From NCBI GenBank assembly GCA_965247355.1, contig OZ252011.1:1922001-1986000 (forward strand): 64,000 nucleotides of DNA. The letters run 5' to 3'. The stretch comes from RHLJ01 sp965247355 (GTDB lineage: Bacteria; Bacteroidota; Rhodothermia; Balneolales; Balneolaceae). A program made the position numbers and the translations under genes. Shown here one piece after another: positions 52,691 through 60,730 of this stretch (positions are counted from its first letter, which is position 1; each line of letters starts with the position of its first letter). The notes under the pieces are model-generated. The model made no database searches and had not been told where the DNA came from. It saw only the letters and a program-made list of their open reading frames with translations.

Positions 52691-53755
52691 ATGAAAAAAA
52701 GGCTTCAAAATATTGGCTTGGTTACTCTAAGTGTTTTTATATGCTTACTTATCCTTGAACTTATTTTTCGGATTTTTAACCCGGTTAAAGAGTACTCCTC
52801 AATAAACGACAGTGATTTTATTCAGCCTGACACACTTCTTTCCTACAGATATACATCAAATTTAAATACTCAACTTGTAACCATTGATTACAGTATAGAT
52901 ATTAAAACGAATAGCTTCGGATTCAGAGACGAGCAATGGAGTTTTGATACCACTCAGACAAACTTATTAGTTCTTGGTAATTCTTTTTCTGCAGGTTTTG
53001 GTATCAACAATGAATACAGGTGGTCTGACCTCGTTCAAGCAAGCCTCTCTGATAGATCTAAGTCAATTCAGATTTATAATGCTGCAGTTTCCGGATTTAG
53101 TATTTCTCAAGCGGTAAATAATGGAATTGAACTATCGAAATTAATCCAACCTGATATTATTATTGTCGGACTTTATCTTAATTCTTTAGACCGAATTCAT
53201 GATCCCCTCCAATACTATGAAGGGTTTAGTGTAAGAAAGTCCGCTATTCCTAATGCTGAAGTTATAGATGGAAAAATTTATTTCTCAGTTTGGGAAACTG
53301 GGTTTTATAAGAATACCGAAATATTTTTAAAAAAGAACTCTGTATTGTATCAATTCGTAGAAGAGAGAATTAGATTCGGACTCTTTACCTCTCTTAAAAA
53401 AATATTTAGATCTTCACCTGAAACTGCAAAATTTCCTGAAGAATATTCTAATCTAAGTCAGGCTGCTTTTAATGAATTGCTTAGGCTTGATACTTCCGTT
53501 TCTTCTGTTATTTATCTTTTACCCATCATTCAACATAATCGTAAATTCGAGATTTTTGAAAATCAAGCAATTATATATGATCAATTGTATAGTTTGAGTT
53601 CAGACTCTCCTATTCAATTCATCGATATCCGACCTGAATTTGAAAAAAAAGTAAATAAAGGAGTAGACATGTGGATTAATAATGACGCTCACTGGAATGA
53701 AAAAGCCCATTCAATAGCAGCAGAAGTAACTTTGCAACATCTTTTAAACTATTAG
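52691..53755 (+). CDS. Membrane-anchored SGNH/GDSL hydrolase-like protein
   Basis: 354 residues from the ATG at 52691 (MKKRLQNIGLVTLSVFICLLILELIFRIF), an N-terminal membrane anchor. The frame is open 66 bases upstream, but the anchor fixes this start. The SGNH block I site is LVLGNSFSAGFG (Ser nucleophile), block V is WINNDAHWNEKAHSIAA (Asp-x-x-His). In between are YNAAVSGFSISQAVN and IIIVGLYLNSLD, equivalent to the G and N blocks. It is probably an exported O-acetyl hydrolase acting on cell-surface carbohydrate. More AT-rich than the cco genes before it. Overlaps the convergent oxidoreductase by 4 bases. Confidence 0.8.
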   Translation: MKKRLQNIGLVTLSVFICLLILELIFRIFNPVKEYSSINDSDFIQPDTLLSYRYTSNLNTQLVTIDYSIDIKTNSFGFRDEQWSFDTTQTNLLVLGNSFSAGFGINNEYRWSDLVQASLSDRSKSIQIYNAAVSGFSISQAVNNGIELSKLIQPDIIIVGLYLNSLDRIHDPLQYYEGFSVRKSAIPNAEVIDGKIYFSVWETGFYKNTEIFLKKNSVLYQFVEERIRFGLFTSLKKIFRSSPETAKFPEEYSNLSQAAFNELLRLDTSVSSVIYLLPIIQHNRKFEIFENQAIIYDQLYSLSSDSPIQFIDIRPEFEKKVNKGVDMWINNDAHWNEKAHSIAAEVTLQHLLNY

Positions 53756-54942
53756 AAAGAATATTCATCTTTCCACTCTACAACACTATTATTATCCATA
53801 GCTTCAATAGCCATACTTACCAAAATAGAAACATTTGCGCCGGTTTTAACATTGGAATCCGGTTCTTCTCCATTATTTATAAAATCTTTGAAGTCGATCA
53901 GGGCTTGTTTTGATGCGTCAATGTCATCCGATACGTTGATGGGTGCTCCTTCGCCCCGTTCCCATGCCTCTGAAGTAGCCCCTGAAACACCATCAACTAA
54001 TCCGGTTTCCCTTGCTTCGTCCAGATTTTCGAGATATACCTTTGCACTGCCGAAATTGATGATTATAGTTCCTTTTTTCCCCTGAACTTTAATCTGATAG
54101 CGTTCATAAGAGTTGGTGGTTAAACTTGTGAATTTGGTGTTTAATCCATTTGGGTATTGCATCATAACGTGCACATTATCATAAGTTTCTCTGCCATCCT
54201 TCCAGTAATCAATACCACCAAACCCAGTCACTTTTGTGGGGGTAGTTCCTGCAACCCAATTACAAAAATCGATCTGATGGGTGCAAAGTTCAGCTACTAA
54301 TCCCCCCGAATATTCCCTGTACATCCTCCAGTTTATCATCCGCTCCCATTTTGGATCGGGTACTGGTCTGCGCCAATCACCGTTTCTATTCCACTGGCAT
54401 TCTATAGATTCAATATGTCCCAAGTAACCATTGTGTATCATTTCGACAGCCCGATGATATACTCTGCTACTATGATACTGGTGTCCCACCTGAAAAACAG
54501 CATCATAATTCTCAATTCTTTTTACCAAATCAATAGAAGGCTGAATGCCTCTTATCATCGTTTTTTCACAATAAATATGCTTGCCTGACTGAATAGTATC
54601 CTCAAGAACTTCATCATGTAACCCGTATGGAACCGAAATAATAACCGCATCGATAGAGTCATCATCCAGAATTTTCCGGTAATCTTCATAGCCTTTTGCC
54701 CCGTATGTGGCATTTTTTATACAATCTTCAAGTCTGAATGGTATAATGTCGCTACAGGCAGTAACCTGAATTCCATCAATCTGTTTAATAAGCTGAGACA
54801 AGCCCGTTCCGCGATCTCCGGTTCCAATCACACCAACATTGATGTCAACAAATGTTTTTGATTTATACACTCCGGCAAAACCTGAGGTTAACGCTACTGC
54901 CCCTACTAATCCGGTACTTTTAATGAAGTCTTTTCTTTTCAT
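53752..54942 (-). CDS. Gfo/Idh/MocA-family oxidoreductase
   Basis: 396 residues from the ATG at 54940-54942 (MKRKDFIKSTGLVGAVALTSG), a Tat-like export leader with a single K-R pair instead of R-R. The frame is open 13 codons further, but that would overlap the upstream gene. The Rossmann domain shows NVGVIGTGDRGTGLSQLI and the NAD-binding acidic loop, then the catalytic-type motif EKTMIRGIQPSI and GGLVAELCTHQIDFCNWVAGT. It probably oxidises or reduces a sugar with NAD(P). Four bases after a second such gene. Confidence 0.85.
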   Translation of the reverse strand: MKRKDFIKSTGLVGAVALTSGFAGVYKSKTFVDINVGVIGTGDRGTGLSQLIKQIDGIQVTACSDIIPFRLEDCIKNATYGAKGYEDYRKILDDDSIDAVIISVPYGLHDEVLEDTIQSGKHIYCEKTMIRGIQPSIDLVKRIENYDAVFQVGHQYHSSRVYHRAVEMIHNGYLGHIESIECQWNRNGDWRRPVPDPKWERMINWRMYREYSGGLVAELCTHQIDFCNWVAGTTPTKVTGFGGIDYWKDGRETYDNVHVMMQYPNGLNTKFTSLTTNSYERYQIKVQGKKGTIIINFGSAKVYLENLDEARETGLVDGVSGATSEAWERGEGAPINVSDDIDASKQALIDFKDFINNGEEPDSNVKTGANVSILVSMAIEAMDNNSVVEWKDEYSF

Positions 54943-54946
54943 CTCT

Positions 54947-56278
54947 TTAAACTTTTGGTTCCCAACCTTCCGCATATTCACGTTTCCAGTGCTTCATCGC
55001 TTCCGCGTTATTAAGAATTTTCCCTGTTTTTGGATCAACCTGAATACTACCTCCAACTTCCTGAGCAATGTTTCCATAATGGCATAGCTGTGTTGAAATA
55101 CTTGCATCGTCGATTGGAGCTTTTAACGCTTCACCTTCCCTTATCGCGTTCGTAAAGTTTATAAAATGATTTACAGTAAGTGCATCAAATCCTCTGGTAT
55201 CAGCAGTATTGGCAGCTCCGCCGCCTGCAGGTTCTACTTCTTCTTTGATGAGCCTGCCACCCAAATCGTACAATAAATACCCATCACGGTCCAATAAAAC
55301 ACTTCCTTTTGTTCCATGAATCAGAGAGCCCCGACCTCGTCCCATAATGGGAAATCCATTGCAACTTTTTCCTTCCCACGTTATCATTTTATCCCCTTCG
55401 AATTCAAAGCTGGTGTTTTGGGTGTCATAAAATTCCCAGTCATCATCAAAATGAAAACGACCACCAGCCGATGTTACTTTATTAGGTAAATCGACTCCCA
55501 AAGCCCAACGGCAAATATCAATTTCATGAGTCCCATTATTATGAATTTCTCCGGTCCCCCAGCTTTTAAACCAATGCCAATTATATGGATGAACATTATC
55601 ACGATAGTCTTCCCGGGGAGCAGGTCCTTGCCACAATTCCCAATCTAAGCTGTCAGGTACTGGCACAACTTTTCCATTTCCAATTGGGCCTCTTCTATTC
55701 GAGTACCAGGCTTTTGCGTAGTATACATCTCCTATAATACCGCCCTGAATTTCTTTGATTGCCAGATTTGAGGTAATAGAAGAACGTTGTTGGTTCCCCA
55801 TTTGGCAAAGCATTCCTGTTTTCTTTTGAACGGCAACAAGCAATTCGTTTTCGTGCAAATTATGACTACAAGGCTTTTCGATGAACACATGTTTACCGGC
55901 CTGCATCGCCATAATTGCCATAGGGGCATGCCAGTGTTCAGGAGTAGCTATAGTAATTACATCCACATCGTCTTTCTCGAGCAGTTTTCTAAAGTCTTTT
56001 TCCAGTTTAGGAACATACCCTGTCATTCGCTGCGACCATGTTTTGTGCTCATCAATAATTACATCATCCACATCACACATCCAGGTGACACGGGCATTTT
56101 CAAGTTTATGAACCGCTTCAACATGAGCTTTACCTCTACTCCGAATTCCAACTACCGCGAAATTAATGGTTTCATTTGGTTTTCCTTTCAGGATGGTTAG
56201 AAATCCAAGTGCCAAGGCTCCTCCAAGTCCTGCTGTTGTACTTTTTTTGAGAAATGATCTTCTGTCGAGGTTTTTCAT
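54947..56278 (-). CDS. Gfo/Idh/MocA-family oxidoreductase, Tat-exported
   Basis: A 443-residue protein with a twin-arginine leader (MKNLDRRSFLKKSTTAGLGGALALGF). The Rossmann motif is NFAVVGIRSRGKAHVEA, followed by the family EKP (IEKPCSHNLHENE), a substrate motif KSWGTGEIHNNGTHEIDICRWAL, and a Trp/Gly-rich C-terminal domain. Paralog of the next gene downstream (53752-54942). The pair with a DUF1080 lipoprotein suggests periplasmic 3-keto-sugar metabolism. Coupled to the downstream gene. Confidence 0.88.
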   Translation of the reverse strand: MKNLDRRSFLKKSTTAGLGGALALGFLTILKGKPNETINFAVVGIRSRGKAHVEAVHKLENARVTWMCDVDDVIIDEHKTWSQRMTGYVPKLEKDFRKLLEKDDVDVITIATPEHWHAPMAIMAMQAGKHVFIEKPCSHNLHENELLVAVQKKTGMLCQMGNQQRSSITSNLAIKEIQGGIIGDVYYAKAWYSNRRGPIGNGKVVPVPDSLDWELWQGPAPREDYRDNVHPYNWHWFKSWGTGEIHNNGTHEIDICRWALGVDLPNKVTSAGGRFHFDDDWEFYDTQNTSFEFEGDKMITWEGKSCNGFPIMGRGRGSLIHGTKGSVLLDRDGYLLYDLGGRLIKEEVEPAGGGAANTADTRGFDALTVNHFINFTNAIREGEALKAPIDDASISTQLCHYGNIAQEVGGSIQVDPKTGKILNNAEAMKHWKREYAEGWEPKV

Positions 56279-56316
56279 TATTTTTTTCTATTTAGAACCC
56301 AATTAATATCTAGAAC

Positions 56317-56387
56317 ATCATCCTGAGCAAGATCCTAGCACCTTGTTGGATACCAGCAAGATTCTTCGGAGGTATCCTCAGAATGAC
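56317..56387 (+). repeat. Dispersed intergenic repeat, type 1
   Basis: It starts ATCATCCTGAGCAAGATC and ends GGAGGTATCCTCAGAATGAC. GGAGG (56368-56372), ten bases and ATG (56383) are kept, but no gene follows on the + strand. It separates the DUF1080 gene from the oxidoreductases. Confidence 0.85.
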
Positions 56388-56405
56388 ATTAATGAGAATT
56401 TTCAA

Positions 56406-57770
56406 CTACAATCGATTTATAAAAATATTTCGGAAGTGTACTTCATTACCGTGATCCTGTAGCAGAATATTTCCTTCTTCCCAGGTTCCGAATCCAGGCC
56501 ATACTTTGTATTTGCTTTCATCCACCAATTGTTGGAATTCAGGAGTATTCCGATCATATTCTAACACTTTACGCCCATTCAGCCAATGCTCCACATGGTT
56601 ACCATTTGAAATAACCCGTGCATGATTCCATTCTCCAACCGGATTAATAGGTTTGTCTTCCGCCTTAATCAAATCATACAATGAAGCTACAGTTCGACTT
56701 CCCGGTTGAGCCCCAAATTTTGCATCGGGATGTAAATCATCATCTAATACTTGATACTCCAGACCAATAGAAGATCCCTCACCTTTGTTCAGGTCGGCAT
56801 CCACGAAATATTTAATACCGCTATTAGCACCGGGAGTAACTTTAAAGTCTACCCAAAGCTCGAAATCACTGAATAACTCACGGGTAACGATATCACCTGC
56901 TACAGCTGATTCTGATCCACCAGATTCATGAATTGTTACGGTTCCATTCTCTACATCCCAGCCGGTACCTTCAGGGGAATATGGGAAAGCATCGGAACGT
57001 GCGCTTCTCCATTTGTCCATATTGGAGCCATCATACAGCAACTCCCACCCCCAATCTGCCTGACTGTGAGTTAATTTATTGTACATATCTTTGGCAGGAA
57101 CAGAAGTTTCCATAGCATAGGCTCGTGGATTCTCTGTAATGATTCGGATATTTCTCCATCGAATTTCAATTCCTTCGTCATCATCCGAATAAATACTGTG
57201 TACTTGTAGCGCGATAAACCCTTCAGCAGTTCGGTCATCCACCAAATGTGAAACCGGAATTCCATTTACCCAAGTTTTGATGGTGTCGCCAATCGCTTCA
57301 ACTCTGAATTTATTCCACTCTAAATGTTTATAAGCTGACTGCGCTTCCGGCATATCTCGAAGTGGAAAAAGCCATCCTCGTCGGGCTTCATCATAAATTC
57401 CGCCGGTCCAGGCCCTTTCTGATGGGTCGATTTCAACCTGATAGCCATGCGTTCTTCCATTTTCAAATTCCGGAAAACTGTTACTTCGAATTTGCACTCC
57501 GGAATTAGTCTCCGCAGACAATTTAACTTCGTATTCCAGGATAAAATCACTGTAGGTTTGATCGGTCCTTAGAAAAGAATTGGGGGTGTTTGCCACTGTG
57601 GTTCCAACAACAGCACCACCGGCTACGGAATATTCCGCCACACCCCCAATTTGTGTCCATCCGTTTAATGTATCCCCATCAAAAAGGGGTTGCCAGGGTT
57701 CCTGTTCTGTCTGACAGGTTATAAACAAAGAGCTTAGTAGAAGAACAGAGAAGTAATATTTGAGTCTCAT
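56406..57770 (-). CDS. Double DUF1080 (3-keto-disaccharide hydrolase) lipoprotein
   Basis: A 454-residue lipoprotein (lipobox LFITC, C at about 20) with two DUF1080 domains in tandem. The first begins WQPLFDGDTLNGWTQIGG (about 27) and the second WELLYDGSNMDKWRSARS (about 240). Each has a jellyroll pattern with the G-V-Q-I-R and G-I-K-Y-F strands (ETNSGVQIRSNSFPEFENG; GANSGIKYFVD) and a C-terminal VHFRNIFI-type strand. DUF1080 is now named 3keto-disac_hyd: it cleaves 3-keto-glycosides. The first domain of the locus pair is periplasmic or surface-bound. Confidence 0.88.
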   Translation of the reverse strand: MRLKYYFSVLLLSSLFITCQTEQEPWQPLFDGDTLNGWTQIGGVAEYSVAGGAVVGTTVANTPNSFLRTDQTYSDFILEYEVKLSAETNSGVQIRSNSFPEFENGRTHGYQVEIDPSERAWTGGIYDEARRGWLFPLRDMPEAQSAYKHLEWNKFRVEAIGDTIKTWVNGIPVSHLVDDRTAEGFIALQVHSIYSDDDEGIEIRWRNIRIITENPRAYAMETSVPAKDMYNKLTHSQADWGWELLYDGSNMDKWRSARSDAFPYSPEGTGWDVENGTVTIHESGGSESAVAGDIVTRELFSDFELWVDFKVTPGANSGIKYFVDADLNKGEGSSIGLEYQVLDDDLHPDAKFGAQPGSRTVASLYDLIKAEDKPINPVGEWNHARVISNGNHVEHWLNGRKVLEYDRNTPEFQQLVDESKYKVWPGFGTWEEGNILLQDHGNEVHFRNIFINRL

Positions 57771-57889
57771 TTGGAAGCGTTTTTATGATTAGTTTGGGAA
57801 TATACTTAATGCTTCCAAGAGGGCAAATTTTGAGAAGAATTATCTGGTTTAGAATTTAAATTTTACCTTTATTAGTAGTGTTGTTTTAT

Positions 57890-57897
57890 TACTTTTG
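57890..57897 (+). promoter_or_regulatory. Putative Bacteroidota-type -7 box before the 57929 cassette
   Basis: TACTTTTG matches the Bacteroidota -7 consensus TAnnTTTG in full and lies 31 bases before the small basic protein's ATG. A clear TTTG at -33 is not seen (TTTA at about that spacing). Confidence 0.4.
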
Positions 57898-57928
57898 AGC
57901 AACATTAAAGTCTAGACCATCAACAAAC

Positions 57929-58093
57929 ATGGCTACTAATACAAAGAGTGGAAGAAAAGGACAAATAAGAGAACGGGTGCAGGTTAAGAATCCTGTAACT
58001 GATAGATGGGTAAAAATAGATACCAAAACAGGTCGAATCATTGATCACAAGAAAACAAAAGGACCTTATAAAGGCATAAAAAAGAAAAGTTAA
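57929..58093 (+). CDS. Tiny basic protein, first gene of a two-gene cassette
   Basis: A 54-residue protein starting MATNTKSGRKGQIRERVQV, with 17 Lys/Arg and 4 Asp/Glu. It has a repeated-looking core (NPVTDRWVKIDTKTGRIIDHKK, in which KNPVTDRW and TKTGRI flank a VKID strand) and a terminal KGPYKGIKKKS. It resembles a class of widespread small uncharacterised bacterial proteins of the form 'R-D-T-x-T-G-R', but I cannot name it. Its TAA is 1 base from the next ATG, so the two genes are translationally coupled. Nucleic-acid binding is plausible from charge. DNA is AT-rich. Confidence 0.65.
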   Translation: MATNTKSGRKGQIRERVQVKNPVTDRWVKIDTKTGRIIDHKKTKGPYKGIKKKS

Positions 58094-58094
58094 G

Positions 58095-58796
58095 ATGTCT
58101 TTAATCTTCTCTCCTTTATCCGAAGACATTCTTGAAGGACCTTTTCAGCCTTATCCTAGAGGTGCCTTCATCATGCTACAAGATAATGAGGGTACACCGA
58201 TTGTTGATAAAGAAATGGATACCGTTGTATCTGAATATCTGCTCACTTCAAATTTCACCCCTCTTAAAGCAACATCAAAAAGAGCATCTAAAGATTTTCT
58301 TGAAAAAATCGTACAAATGATTAGAGGGTGTGGCTTTGGCGTAGCGATATTTTCTGAATTCACAAATTCTACTTCCTTAGCAAACATTTTTTTTGAGATA
58401 GGACTATGTAATATGTTCGGGAAACCCGTTCTTATAATAAAGAGTGAAAAAGCAAAAGCGCCTTCTGATTTTGTTAGAACTGAATGGGTAAGCTACTCAT
58501 ATAATAACGAGAAATTAAAAGCAGACTTTAAGAAATCTGTAAGTGATGTTTTAGGATTAGCTAAATATTTTGAAAACCTTGGCGATATTGCTTTTGAAGC
58601 AGAGGAAAGAGATCTTGAGCTTGCTTTTGAAAGGTACAAGCAAGCAATTCTTATAAACGGAGATGAAAATTTAAAGAAGAAAGTTATTAGACTTCTAAAT
58701 GAGATAAAGATATCCGGGAAAAATAAAGTAGAACTTGAAGCAAGTAGAAAAAGACTTCAAAGTGCAGTATTGGAATTTTCTAAATTTATATCATAA
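58095..58796 (+). CDS. NDT/TIR-like nucleotide-binding protein with helical C-terminus
   Basis: A 233-residue soluble protein. Residues about 20-150 look like a nucleoside 2-deoxyribosyltransferase-like/TIR-like Rossmann fold: a first strand RGAFIMLQ, then SRASKDFLEKIVQMI-type helix (here KRASKDFLEKIVQMI), strand GVAIFSEF, and the key LANIFFEIGLCNMFGKPVLIIKS. In that segment E101 sits where NDT/TIR-like enzymes have their catalytic Glu, followed by the G-K-P-V-L strand. The C-terminal 80 residues are helical with one TPR-like unit (DLELAFERYKQAILING) and a Lys/Glu coiled segment. This architecture is common in NAD-consuming or nucleotide-cleaving immune effectors. No enzyme activity is shown. 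AT-rich compared with its neighbours. Confidence 0.7.
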   Translation: MSLIFSPLSEDILEGPFQPYPRGAFIMLQDNEGTPIVDKEMDTVVSEYLLTSNFTPLKATSKRASKDFLEKIVQMIRGCGFGVAIFSEFTNSTSLANIFFEIGLCNMFGKPVLIIKSEKAKAPSDFVRTEWVSYSYNNEKLKADFKKSVSDVLGLAKYFENLGDIAFEAEERDLELAFERYKQAILINGDENLKKKVIRLLNEIKISGKNKVELEASRKRLQSAVLEFSKFIS

Positions 58797-58800
58797 AGTC

Positions 58801-59508
58801 TTAATTATTAACCCCCAAAGCCTCTTTCAATACCTCAAAATTATCGAAGCATAAATCAGGTAAAGTCGCTTCAAATTCAGTTGGATTGGATTTATACCAT
58901 GCCACTTTCCACCCAGCCTTGAGCCCACCTTTTACATCGGATGTGATTGAATCACCTACATAGAGGATTTTGTCTCTTGGAACACCCGCCAGTTCAGTGG
59001 CATGATCAAATATTTTTTGATGAGGCTTCATCACACCTACTTCTTCTGAGATGACAATCTGGCTGGTGGTTTTCTTGAATTCAAATTGTTCGATTTTCAT
59101 CCATTGAGTTTCCGCAAAGCCATTAGTTATGATTCCGGTCTTATATTTTGATGCAATGGCATCGTAAGCTTCTTTAGCCCCCTCAATCCATTCCCAATGA
59201 TTCCGGTAGTAGCTCATGTACACTTTTCCTGCTTCTTCATATAAACTCGGTTCGATACCTAGTTCAATAAAAGTCTCTTCAAATCTGCGCCTATGAAGAA
59301 TATGCCGGTCGATTTCACCTTTTCCATACTCATCCCACAACCCTTTATTAATGTGATGATACGTATCAATTAACTTTTGTAGTGGGGTAGACTTGAACAC
59401 CTCAAAATGCTGATGAACATCTGACAATCCGTTTTGTTCTGCCTTTTTGTGATTAAGAAGAGTGTCGTCTAAGTCAAAATAAATGAATTCGGGTTTGAGA
59501 ACTGACAA
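58801..59508 (-). CDS. HAD-family pyrimidine nucleotidase (YjjG-like)
   Basis: A 235-residue HAD phosphatase. The catalytic motif is YFDLDDTLLNH (D-x-D-x-T), motif II is GIITNGFAETQ, the Lys of motif III is in VGVMKPHQKIFDHA and motif IV is ILYVGDSITSDVKGGLKAGWKVAWY. The insertion cap (about 20-100) and the EWIEGAKEAYDAI block fit the YjjG family (nucleotidase acting on dUMP and noncanonical pyrimidine nucleotides). The start is a TTG at 59506-59508, since no ATG precedes the motif. The gene is convergent with the NDT/TIR-like gene, 4 bases apart. Confidence 0.88.
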   Translation of the reverse strand: MSVLKPEFIYFDLDDTLLNHKKAEQNGLSDVHQHFEVFKSTPLQKLIDTYHHINKGLWDEYGKGEIDRHILHRRRFEETFIELGIEPSLYEEAGKVYMSYYRNHWEWIEGAKEAYDAIASKYKTGIITNGFAETQWMKIEQFEFKKTTSQIVISEEVGVMKPHQKIFDHATELAGVPRDKILYVGDSITSDVKGGLKAGWKVAWYKSNPTEFEATLPDLCFDNFEVLKEALGVNN

Positions 59509-59601
59509 TGGAACGGTTTTTGATTATTGTTAGATCAAATTGAACATAAATCAATTTGGCTCGTAATACGGGCGCAAAGTTAATCAACTAAATACAAAAT
59601 C

Positions 59602-60192
59602 ATGAAGGGAAAAGTTTTAATTGGAATCGGAGTAGTTGTACTCCTTGTTTTTTACGGAATAAGCGTAAATAACAATCTTGTCGAAAGAGAGGAAGGCGTG
59701 GAAAGCGCATGGGCACAGGTTGAAAATCAATATCAACGCAGGGCAGATCTAATACCAAATTTAGTGAATACGGTACGTGGAGCTGCCGACTTTGAGCAGG
59801 AAACACTCTCCTCTGTTATAGAAGCACGAAGCCAGGCTACCTCTGTTAATATTAGTGCAGCTGATTTGAACGATCCGGCAAAACTGCAGCAGTTCCAACA
59901 GGCACAAGCTCAGTTAAGTGGTGCATTATCAAGACTGTTGGTTACAGTAGAGCGCTATCCTGAATTGAAAGCCAATGCAAACTTCAGAGATTTACAATCT
60001 CAGCTGGAAGGAACTGAAAATCGAATTTCCACAGAGAGAAAACGATTCAATGATGCTGCTCAATCCTATAACACCTCAATCCGTAAGTTCCCTACGAGCT
60101 TTTTTGCGGGATTAGGTGGGTTTGAACGCAAAGCTTATTTCGAAGCTGACCAAGGCGCTGAACAGGCACCTACGGTAGATTTTAATAATTAA
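59602..60192 (+). CDS. lemA: LemA family protein
   Basis: A 196-residue membrane-anchored protein. The N-terminal helix (KVLIGIGVVVLLVFYGISV) is followed by NNLVEREEGVESAWAQVENQYQRRADLIPNLVNTVRG, the LemA signature, and a long helical core ending with KAYF(E)AD. The function is unknown, but LemA is repeatedly found with TPM-domain proteins, as here (two follow on the same strand). The N-terminus probably lies in the periplasm-facing inner membrane. Upstream is the divergent HAD gene. Confidence 0.92.
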   Translation: MKGKVLIGIGVVVLLVFYGISVNNNLVEREEGVESAWAQVENQYQRRADLIPNLVNTVRGAADFEQETLSSVIEARSQATSVNISAADLNDPAKLQQFQQAQAQLSGALSRLLVTVERYPELKANANFRDLQSQLEGTENRISTERKRFNDAAQSYNTSIRKFPTSFFAGLGGFERKAYFEADQGAEQAPTVDFNN

Positions 60193-60198
60193 TCCATT

Positions 60199-60246
60199 TG
60201 CGAGCGAAGCGAAGCAATCTTAGTGATTTGGGATTGCTTCGTCATT
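60199..60246. repeat. Dispersed repeat, type 4 (GCGAAGCAATC)
   Basis: TGCGAGCGAAGCGAAGCAATC is followed by GGATTGCTTCGTCATTC. GAAGCAATC (60211-60219) pairs with GATTGCTTC (60232-60240). The same left side occurs inside the next gene but one (60741). Confidence 0.7.
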
Positions 60247-60283
60247 CACTACACTCATTTCTCACAAAAGCGAACATTTCATT

Positions 60284-60730
60284 ATGGCTAAATTTTTATC
60301 AAAAGACGAAGAAAAAACTATTGTTTCAGCGATAAAAGAAGCTGAACTGGATACATCAGGAGAGGTTCGGGTACATATTGAGCCCAGATGCAAGGAAAAA
60401 GATCCAGTCATTCGAGCCAAGGAAGTATTTGCTGAATTAGGCATGCATGAAACTGAGCTCCATAATGGAGTCATTATTTATGTTGCGACTAAAGATCATA
60501 AAATGGCTATTTGGGGAGACAAAGGAATCCACCAGAAAGTTGGGCAATCTTTTTGGGATGAAGAGATCGCCCTGATGAAAAAATATTTTCAAGCTGATGA
60601 TTATGAAAGCGGTTTAAGAGATGCTATTCTTATGGTTGGACAAAAGCTGAAAGAGTTTTTCCCTTATCAAACAGACGATGTAAACGAGTTGGATGATGAA
60701 ATTAGTTATGGGGGAAAGGATGCAAAATAA
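60284..60730 (+). CDS. TPM-domain protein (short)
   Basis: A 148-residue protein made almost entirely of one TPM domain: FLSKDEEKTIVSAIKEAELDTSGEVRVHIEPRC, then GVIIYVATKDHKMAIWGDKGIHQKVGQSFWDEEI. It has no signal peptide, so it is cytoplasmic or membrane-peripheral, unlike the following paralog. TPM domains occur in photosystem II repair proteins and in many bacteria next to LemA. The terminal NELDDEISYGGKDAK overlaps the following gene by 11 bases. Confidence 0.9.
   Translation: MAKFLSKDEEKTIVSAIKEAELDTSGEVRVHIEPRCKEKDPVIRAKEVFAELGMHETELHNGVIIYVATKDHKMAIWGDKGIHQKVGQSFWDEEIALMKKYFQADDYESGLRDAILMVGQKLKEFFPYQTDDVNELDDEISYGGKDAK

Noticed and set aside
55787..56200. Long antisense open frame (137 codons) opposite the Tat-type oxidoreductase
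   Set aside because: Lies entirely within a well-supported gene; its protein looks like reverse-complement coding shadow, with no start signal.
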